A stretch of 64,000 bases of DNA from Cyanobacterium sp. HL-69 (lineage in GTDB: Bacteria; Cyanobacteriota; Cyanobacteriia; Cyanobacteriales; Cyanobacteriaceae). The DNA is taken from positions 1,302,001 through 1,366,000 of the forward strand of contig CP024912.1 of assembly GCA_002813895.1 (NCBI GenBank), written 5' to 3'. A model generated the notes under the pieces. That model was given only the letters and a program-made list of their open reading frames with translations, searched no databases and was not told the origin of the DNA. Both the position numbers and the translations under genes were made by a program. This document shows positions 57,951 through 64,000 of the stretch, piece by piece (position 1 is the stretch's first letter; each line of letters opens with the position of its first letter).

Positions 57951-59006
57951 ATGAGCGTAGTAGAACAAAACAACCAACCTTCCTCCCCATTAGATGCCCC
58001 CAAAAGAGGATTACCTGTAACAATTATCACAGGATTTTTAGGTAGTGGAAAAACAACCTTATTAAATTATATTTTAGAAAATCAACAAGGAGTAAAGACA
58101 GCCGTTTTAGTCAATGAATTTGGCGAAATTGGCATTGATAATGACTTGATTGTTTCTAGCGATGAAACCATGATCGAGTTAAGTAATGGTTGTATTTGTT
58201 GCAATATTAATAATGATTTAGTGGATACAGTTTATAAAGTTTTAGAAAAGGACGAAAAAATTGATTATTTAGTAGTAGAAACCACAGGAATTGCGGATCC
58301 TTTACCCGTTGCCATGACTTTTTTAGGCACAGAATTAAGGGAAATGACAAGGTTAGATTCTATAATTACTTTAATTGATTGTGCTAACTTTAGCCTTGAT
58401 TTATTTAACAGTGAAGCTGCCTATAGTCAGATTGCCTACGGTGACATTATCATCCTCAACAAAACCGATTTAGTTTCCCCTGATGCGGTAGATAACCTCG
58501 AAAATCGACTCAAGGAAATGAAAACTGATGCTAGGATGATGCGCACCACTAACTCAAAAGTGCCTTTACCTTTAATATTGAGTGTTGGTTTGTTCGAGTC
58601 TGACAAATATTTTGACACGGAGGAAGAAAAAGGGCATAATCATGATCATCATGACCATGATCACGAGCATCACGATCATAATCACCATGATCATCATTCC
58701 CATCACTTAGATAATGATGGCTTTACCTCTGTTTCTTTTGTAAGTGAGAAACCCTTTTATATTCGCAAACTGCAATATTTCCTTGATAATCAATTATCTG
58801 CCAATGTTTTCCGTGCTAAGGGTATATTATGGTTTCATGAAAGTGCAGATCGTCATATTTTCCATCTTAGCGGTAAAAGATTTACCATTGAGGATGATAC
58901 TTGGAAGGAAGGACAAAAAAAAGGTAATAAGCTCGTTTTTATCGGTCAAGATTTAGATCATGATTTGATTAAACAACAGTTAGAAAACTGTCTGATTAGT
59001 GATTAA
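57951..59006 (+). CDS. CobW-family metal-chaperone GTPase with His-rich loop
   Basis: A 351-residue G3E GTPase. Walker A G-F-L-G-S-G-K-T-T is at 28-36, the metal-binding G-C-I-C-C has Cys81, Cys83 and Cys84, and N-K-T-D gives guanine specificity. A loop at about residues 228-250 is made almost only of His and Asp (more than a dozen His), a likely zinc, nickel or cobalt store. The C-terminal CobW-C domain closes the protein. These proteins hand metal to client enzymes; the metal cannot be told here. No clear Zur box is visible upstream. Confidence 0.9.
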   Translation: MSVVEQNNQPSSPLDAPKRGLPVTIITGFLGSGKTTLLNYILENQQGVKTAVLVNEFGEIGIDNDLIVSSDETMIELSNGCICCNINNDLVDTVYKVLEKDEKIDYLVVETTGIADPLPVAMTFLGTELREMTRLDSIITLIDCANFSLDLFNSEAAYSQIAYGDIIILNKTDLVSPDAVDNLENRLKEMKTDARMMRTTNSKVPLPLILSVGLFESDKYFDTEEEKGHNHDHHDHDHEHHDHNHHDHHSHHLDNDGFTSVSFVSEKPFYIRKLQYFLDNQLSANVFRAKGILWFHESADRHIFHLSGKRFTIEDDTWKEGQKKGNKLVFIGQDLDHDLIKQQLENCLISD

Positions 59007-59069
59007 ATCAATGAATTTATAATCGTAATTTATCCTAATCTCTAAAACTTAAAAAGTATATGGTGTATG

Positions 59070-59089
59070 CAAGGGGTTTAAACCCCTTG
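59070..59089. terminator. CAAGGGGTTTAAACCCCTTG palindrome, copy 2
   Basis: A perfect 20-bp palindrome identical to that at 42995-43014, here between the convergent cobW-type and fumC genes. Placed between two 3' ends, it may act as a bidirectional terminator, though the T-tracts are short. Confidence 0.6.
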
Positions 59090-59101
59090 TTAAGAATTTA
59101 G

Positions 59102-60508
59102 TTATTGATGAGGATAAGCCATTTTATTTAAATCAATACAATTATCAAACTCCTCTGCACTCAAATAACCTAGTTTTAAAGTGGCTTCCTTGAGAGTTAA
59201 ATTATCATGGTGGGCAAGGTGTGCTATCTCCGAGGCTTTGTCGTAGCCAATGACAGGACTAAGGGAGGTTACTAACATTAAAGATTGATTAACTAATTGA
59301 TTAATTCTCTTCCGATTGGGTTGCATATCTTTAACGGTAAAGTCAGTAAAGTTGTTGCAACTGTCGGACAAAATTTTGATGGACTGAATGATGTTATAAA
59401 TCATCATGGGCTTATATACATTCATATCCAGATAGCCACTAGCCCCTGCAAAACTAACGGCCGTATCATAACCCATCACCTGCACTGCCACCATGGCTAA
59501 AGCCTCGCACTGGGTGGGGTTTACTTTACCAGGCATTATAGATGAACCGGGTTCGTTGGCGGGTAATTCTAGCTCGTTTAATCCTGCCCTTGGGCCACAG
59601 GCAAGTAAGCGTATATCGTTGGCGATTTTGTAAAGGGAACAAGCAAGGGTTTTGAGGGTGGCACTTAACATTACCATGGCATCATGGGAACCCATGACGG
59701 TAAATTTGTTGGGGGCGGTGATGAAGGGTAATCCCGTTTGTTGGGCGATGTAGTGGGCAGACTTTTCGGCAAAGCCTTTGGGGGCGTTTATTCCTGTACC
59801 TAGGGCGGTGCCTCCGAGGGCTAGTTGATAGATTTCGGGTAGGATGTTGTTAAGGCGTTGTAGGTTATCACCGAGCATCCCTACATACCCTGAAAATTCT
59901 TGTCCGAGGCTCAGGGGTACGGCATCTTGGAGGTGAGTTCTACCGATTTTAATAATGTCTTGCCATGCTTGGGCTTTTTGGTGTAGGGCATCCCTTAATT
60001 TAGTTACTTTGGGGATTAAACGGTTATTAAGAGCGATCGCACTGGCGATGTGCATAGCCGTGGGAAAGGTATCATTGGAAGACTGGGACATATTAACATC
60101 ATCATTGGGATGGATGGGATTTTTTGACCCCAATTGGCCCCCAACCATTTGAATAGCACGGTTAGCGATAACCTCATTGACATTCATATTTGATTGAGTG
60201 CCACTGCCCGTCATCCATACATATAAGGGAAAATGATCATCCCATTTCCCTGCCAAAATTTCCTCACAGGCGATCGCAATTAAATTCGCCTTTTCTTTAT
60301 CCAAACAACCCAAATCACAGTTAGCTGAGGCAGAGGCTTTTTTGAGGATAGCAAACGCCCTAATTACTTCCATGGGCATCATATCTTCCCCGATAGAAAA
60401 ATGGTGTAACGAGCGCTGGGTTTGCGCACCCCAGAGGCGATCGCACTCTACCCGTACTTCACCCATACTATCTTTTTCAACCCGAAAATTATTACTTGCC
60501 TCTGCCAT
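59102..60508 (-). CDS. fumC: Fumarate hydratase class II
   Basis: A 468-residue class II fumarase. Motifs: [30 protein letters not shown] and the superfamily signature [11 protein letters not shown]. It interconverts fumarate and malate in the citric acid cycle. Its length is standard. Confidence 0.96.
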   Translation of the reverse strand: MAEASNNFRVEKDSMGEVRVECDRLWGAQTQRSLHHFSIGEDMMPMEVIRAFAILKKASASANCDLGCLDKEKANLIAIACEEILAGKWDDHFPLYVWMTGSGTQSNMNVNEVIANRAIQMVGGQLGSKNPIHPNDDVNMSQSSNDTFPTAMHIASAIALNNRLIPKVTKLRDALHQKAQAWQDIIKIGRTHLQDAVPLSLGQEFSGYVGMLGDNLQRLNNILPEIYQLALGGTALGTGINAPKGFAEKSAHYIAQQTGLPFITAPNKFTVMGSHDAMVMLSATLKTLACSLYKIANDIRLLACGPRAGLNELELPANEPGSSIMPGKVNPTQCEALAMVAVQVMGYDTAVSFAGASGYLDMNVYKPMMIYNIIQSIKILSDSCNNFTDFTVKDMQPNRKRINQLVNQSLMLVTSLSPVIGYDKASEIAHLAHHDNLTLKEATLKLGYLSAEEFDNCIDLNKMAYPHQ

Positions 60509-60609
60509 CTTTTTTTAATTGATAATTGAAAATGGATAATTAAACCAATTCAGAATATATAACATTCTGAAATCATAGGTAAGAATTGTAAATAATAAAA
60601 AACCATTGC

Positions 60610-60762
60610 CTATTCCCCATTGCCTATTCCCTGCTTTAACCAAGAAGATAAAGGCTCATCATGAATATCTAACCGTAAAACTCCAGCCACAAAACCCCCC
60701 ACAAAAGCCACAGGTTGCTTAGAGGCTTCCTCACAAACAAAAAATAACTCTTGCAAAAACAT
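60610..60762 (-). CDS. 50-residue conserved small protein
   Basis: ATG at 60762 opens a frame M-F-L-Q-E-L-F-F-V-C-E-E-A, then P-V-A-F-V-G-G-F-V-A-G-V-L-R-L and P-L-S-S-W-L-K-Q. The middle glycine-rich hydrophobic stretch and the L-R-L-x-x-x-x-E-P-x-x-x-W-L ending resemble a small cyanobacterial protein I have seen without a name. The last residues (G-I-G-N-G-E) and the stop come from a CCATTGCCTATTCCCC repeat, so its natural tail may have been replaced. No function is known. Confidence 0.65.
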   Translation of the reverse strand: MFLQELFFVCEEASKQPVAFVGGFVAGVLRLDIHDEPLSSWLKQGIGNGE

Positions 60763-60828
60763 AAGATACCCCAAAAATACAAACATCACTCGATATAATT
60801 AATTTAAACACATTCCCAGCCAACCACT

Positions 60829-62196
60829 GTGAAAAAATCATCCATGAATGTAAGCAACCCCTCACAAATTCCCGTCACCAACGACAAAAATTTACCAGGA
60901 TTTGACTACAAAAACCCTCCATCCCAAGAATTAATCGATCAATGCGTCCATTGTGGCTTCTGCCTTTCCACCTGCCCCAGTTATCGCATCATCGGCAAAG
61001 AAATGGACTCCCCGAGGGGTAGAATTTATCTCATGGATGCCATAAATAAAGGAGAAGCCAGTTTAAATCAAGCCACCGCTCAACACTTCGACAGTTGCTT
61101 AGGTTGCCTTGCCTGTGTAAGTACCTGTCCATCAGGGGTACAATACGATCAACTTATCGCCAAAACTCGCCCCCAAGTAGAAAGAAATCAACTCCGCAAC
61201 CCATGGGAAAAATTTCTGCGTTTCATCATTTTTAACCTTTTCCCCTACCCCAAAAGACTAGGCTTTTTCTTACCTCTATTGTGGCTTTACCAAGTATCAG
61301 GATTACAAACCCTCGTCAGGAAAATTAAACTCCTCAAACCTTTTCCCCGCATCGAGGCGATGGAATCTATTTTGCCAAAAATAAGTCTCAAAACCATTAA
61401 TAAAAAATATCCCTATGTCATCCCCAGTCAAACAGAAAAAAAATATCGGGTAGGAGTTATCTTAGGCTGTGTGCAACGACTCTTTTTTGATTCCGTCAAT
61501 GAAGCCACGGTGAGAGTTTTAACCGCCAATGGCTGTGAGGTAGTTATTCCCCCATCTCAGGGATGTTGCTCTGCCCTTCCAGCGCACCAGGGCCAAGAAA
61601 ATCAAGCCCAAGCCTTTGCCCGTCAGATGATTGATAGTTTTGCCGATGCTGATGTGGACTACATTATTATCAACGCAGCAGGTTGCGGACATACCCTCAA
61701 GGAATATGCCCATATCTTAGCTGATGACCCTGAATATTTACCTAAAGCCCAAGAATTTGTCAGTAAGGTTCGGGATGTGCAGGAGTTCCTCGCAGACATT
61801 GATTTTATCGCCCCTCTCGCCCCCATTACGGAGGATAAATTCACCCTAGTATATCAGGATGCCTGTCACCTGTTACATGGTCAAAAAATTAGTTTACAGC
61901 CCCGTAAATTACTTAATTTGATCCCCAATATTGAGCTAAAAGAACCCCTAGACGCCGCGCTATGTTGTGGTAGTGCTGGTGTTTATAATATGTTACAACC
62001 TGAGGTTGCAGACGAATTGGGAGAACAAAAAGTGCGCAATTTGCTTGATACGGGGGCACGGGCGATCGCATCTCCTAACCCTGGTTGCGCCTTACAAATT
62101 ACTAAACATTTGGCAAAACAAGGGCATAATATCTCTGTTTTTCATCCTATGGAATTGCTAGATAAATCCATTCGAGGAGATAAGGTGATGAAATGA
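60829..62196 (+). CDS. glcF: Glycolate oxidase iron-sulfur subunit
   Basis: A 455-residue protein. Two 4Fe-4S motifs lie near the N-terminus (C-V-H-C-G-F-C-L-S-T-C-P and C-L-G-C-L-A-C-V-S-T-C-P). Two CCG domains follow, with G-C-C-S-A-L-P-A-H-Q-G and C-C-G-S-A-G. GlcF takes electrons from the flavin subunit GlcD in glycolate oxidation, the photorespiratory route used by many cyanobacteria. glcD is not adjacent. Confidence 0.92.
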   Translation: MKKSSMNVSNPSQIPVTNDKNLPGFDYKNPPSQELIDQCVHCGFCLSTCPSYRIIGKEMDSPRGRIYLMDAINKGEASLNQATAQHFDSCLGCLACVSTCPSGVQYDQLIAKTRPQVERNQLRNPWEKFLRFIIFNLFPYPKRLGFFLPLLWLYQVSGLQTLVRKIKLLKPFPRIEAMESILPKISLKTINKKYPYVIPSQTEKKYRVGVILGCVQRLFFDSVNEATVRVLTANGCEVVIPPSQGCCSALPAHQGQENQAQAFARQMIDSFADADVDYIIINAAGCGHTLKEYAHILADDPEYLPKAQEFVSKVRDVQEFLADIDFIAPLAPITEDKFTLVYQDACHLLHGQKISLQPRKLLNLIPNIELKEPLDAALCCGSAGVYNMLQPEVADELGEQKVRNLLDTGARAIASPNPGCALQITKHLAKQGHNISVFHPMELLDKSIRGDKVMK

Positions 62197-62378
62197 TAAG
62201 GATTAGGGGTTATAAAATTTTGGGTAGTGCTTAATTAGGGGATAAAAATATAGTTGAATTATTCAAACAACTTAGTATTTAACATATTATCACCATTCCC
62301 TATTCCTTGCCTCCATGAAAAATCATTTATAAAATCAGCAATTCTAAATTTTTATTATCAACCATCCATTATCCATTA

Positions 62379-63668
62379 TTAACGACCATGTACTTCACAC
62401 GCCGCATAATATTGAGGACAAAGATATTGGGAAGCGTAACATTTCAATTGTTCTGGAGTTAAATTCATTAATATGTCTGGATATTGAAGGGCTAATTTAG
62501 CATCTTTTAAAACATGATAATAGCCATATAACCCTGCTAATTGTTCGGGGGTTTCGGTGGAAAATATATAGTCATGAATTAAGGATTTTTTAAAGTTGGC
62601 TATTTCTTTTTCTTGCATATTCGTAGTTTGTAACTTATAAATTTCTTGGCGGATAATTCCCTCTACTTTATTAAGATTTTGAGGAAATAAATAAGCAGAA
62701 ATAGTAAACAAACTAGAGTCTTTTTGTAAGGAAAAATCACAGCTAATATCTAATACTAATTGTTTTTCTTCCCTTAGTTGTCGAACTAAGCGGGATGTTC
62801 TACCCCCTGCTAAAATCATCGAAATCAGGTCAAGGGCGATCGCCCCTTCAAGATTATCAATACCAGGGCCACTCCAACCCATAATTAATCGAGACTGCTC
62901 AAGACGGGGAAAAAATAACTGTTTACGGCGAATATCCACCATGGGCGGCTCACTATCAAAAACCACTGGAGGGCATTCCGAGCGCACCCCAAAATTACCA
63001 AAAGAATCTTCGATAAGGGCGATCGCATCTTTTTCTCGAATATCCCCCACCAACACCACCGACATCCGCTCAGGCTGATAATGGGTTTTATGAAAACAAC
63101 GCATCTGATTAGGAGTATTTTCTAACAATAAACCCTCCTCCCCCAACACCGAACGACCATAAGGATGACTAGGATAAATTAAATTAGAAAGACATTGAAA
63201 AGCCAACCAATCATAATCATCATTACTCGCCCTCAACTCCTCCAACACCACATCCCTTTCCAAATAAAACTCCTCATCAGGAATCTGAGCCTGTAACAAA
63301 ATCTCTCCCAAATAAGGTAAAGTCGCCCCCACGTACTGACTCGCCGTCACCAAAAAGAAATGAGCATAATCATAACTCGTGGCCGCATTAGCAAAACCCC
63401 CATTATTCTCCACCACAAAATCAAACTCCCCAGGTAACACATTCAAAGAACCCTTAAAAATCATATGCTCCAAAAAATGAGCTATCCCAAACCAACCCAC
63501 AGGCTCCTTTGTTATCCCCGCATCTACCCAGACATCCGCCACCACCACCGAACTATGGGGCATATCATGATGAACCACCCTCAAACCATTAGACAAAGGA
63601 ATGACATTCACAGAACCATTATTGATTAACTTTAGTGAGTTTGAGTTACTACTTGCAGATAAAACCAT
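62379..63668 (-). CDS. M16-family zinc peptidase
   Basis: A 429-residue peptidase of the pitrilysin family. The inverted zinc motif is His64-x-x-Glu67-His68 (H-F-L-E-H), and the distal Glu lies in R-D-V-V-L-E-E. The C-terminal inactive repeat follows (about residues 220-420). In cyanobacteria two M16 proteins usually form a pair; the partner, if any, is not upstream on this strand within the window. It probably degrades small peptides. Confidence 0.92.
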   Translation of the reverse strand: MVLSASSNSNSLKLINNGSVNVIPLSNGLRVVHHDMPHSSVVVADVWVDAGITKEPVGWFGIAHFLEHMIFKGSLNVLPGEFDFVVENNGGFANAATSYDYAHFFLVTASQYVGATLPYLGEILLQAQIPDEEFYLERDVVLEELRASNDDYDWLAFQCLSNLIYPSHPYGRSVLGEEGLLLENTPNQMRCFHKTHYQPERMSVVLVGDIREKDAIALIEDSFGNFGVRSECPPVVFDSEPPMVDIRRKQLFFPRLEQSRLIMGWSGPGIDNLEGAIALDLISMILAGGRTSRLVRQLREEKQLVLDISCDFSLQKDSSLFTISAYLFPQNLNKVEGIIRQEIYKLQTTNMQEKEIANFKKSLIHDYIFSTETPEQLAGLYGYYHVLKDAKLALQYPDILMNLTPEQLKCYASQYLCPQYYAACEVHGR

Positions 63669-63750
63669 GGATGAAGAATTACGTATCTTTATCCCATATT
63701 AGCCTTAAGCATCCCTTAACCATCACAATTATCCATAAATCATTACATGA

Positions 63751-64000
63751 CTAATCAATACGGTTAACATTTCCCGCCTTAACCCATGCCTCCTGCCCAG
63801 TAGTCACAACCCTTACCCTTTCCCAGTTATTATCATCACTCCTGCCCAAAATAATCAACTCCTGATTATAAGCAACACCCCCAACCCGCTCAGCCGTTTC
63901 CGTAGGCTCTCCCCTTAAAATTAATCCCGTATTCCAAGTTACCGTGGCACGATAAGCCCCTGCGGGTAAATCATCTTCCTCTTCAGGCTCAGGCTCCGGT
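63751..64000 (-). CDS. SH3-like domain protein, C-terminal part (cut by window)
   Basis: The last 83 codons of a gene that begins beyond the window. The sequence starts with an acidic P-E-P-E-P-E-E-E-D-D linker. It continues as a bacterial SH3-like domain (G-L-I-L-R-G-E-P, I-I-L-G-R-S-D-D-N-N-W-E-R-V and E-A-W-V-K-A-G-N-V) and stops at 63751-63753. It ends 82 bp before the M16 peptidase start on the same strand, so the two may be cotranscribed. Confidence 0.7.
   Translation of the reverse strand, partial: PEPEPEEEDDLPAGAYRATVTWNTGLILRGEPTETAERVGGVAYNQELIILGRSDDNNWERVRVVTTGQEAWVKAGNVNRID

Overview
The window is chromosomal DNA of a low-GC, probably unicellular cyanobacterium, close in character to Cyanobacterium/Geminocystis. 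Evidence: several dozen HIP1 palindromes (GCGATCGC); cyanobacterial and plastid families (Ycf46, Ycf35, PsbY, a high-light-inducible protein, a phycobilisome rod linker, an SLH/OprB iron-uptake porin, type III glutamine synthetase GlnN); and one rRNA operon in the order 16S, tRNA-Ile(GAT), tRNA-Ala(TGC), 23S, 5S. I see no prophage, CRISPR array or intact transposase gene.

Layout. 0-14.9 kb: envelope and housekeeping genes (DUF427/DUF58 pair, porin, metallophosphoesterase, sulfurtransferase, NYN-domain protein, a ycf46-ycf35 group, ABC ATPase, rimI, rpmG-rpsR, tldD, sugar-type ABC permease). 14.9-20.2 kb: the rRNA operon with its own promoter, leader and terminator. 20.2-31.2 kb: light, nitrogen and redox genes (OmpR-type regulator, hli, NAD kinase, OvoA-like sulfoxide synthase, GST, glnN, a divergent prx/perR pair, NIL-ferredoxin, txlA). 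31.3-31.4 kb: a compact promoter-hairpin-T-tract unit that looks like a small RNA gene. 31.6-33.9 kb: a TPR/GT61 glycosyltransferase.

33.8-36.7 kb is the most unusual part. It is the remains of a complete sulfate-permease operon (sbpA, NIL-domain gene, cysT, cysW, cysA) broken by independent lesions: an in-frame stop plus a frameshift in cysA, a deletion joining the first half of cysT to the second half of cysW out of frame, a 101-bp miniature inverted-repeat element with a TA duplication inside the NIL gene, and a deletion joining the start of a DUF202 gene to the end of sbpA. A TSUP-family transporter lies beside the wreck, and an SLC13/TrkA-C transporter is encoded at 53.3-55.1 kb. Either could have taken over anion uptake, but that is inference.

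36.7-64 kb: Crp-like regulator, arginine decarboxylase, rlmN, thioredoxin, aminotransferase, psbY, mnmE, a rod linker with an HLR1-like site, an FHA-PAS-GGDEF-EAL signalling protein, a MidA-type methyltransferase, a serine protease, the SLC13 transporter, a GH10-like hydrolase, accD, a His-rich CobW GTPase, fumC, a 50-residue small protein, glcF, an M16 peptidase and a partial SH3 protein. Intergenic regions carry several families of short dispersed repeats and hairpins.
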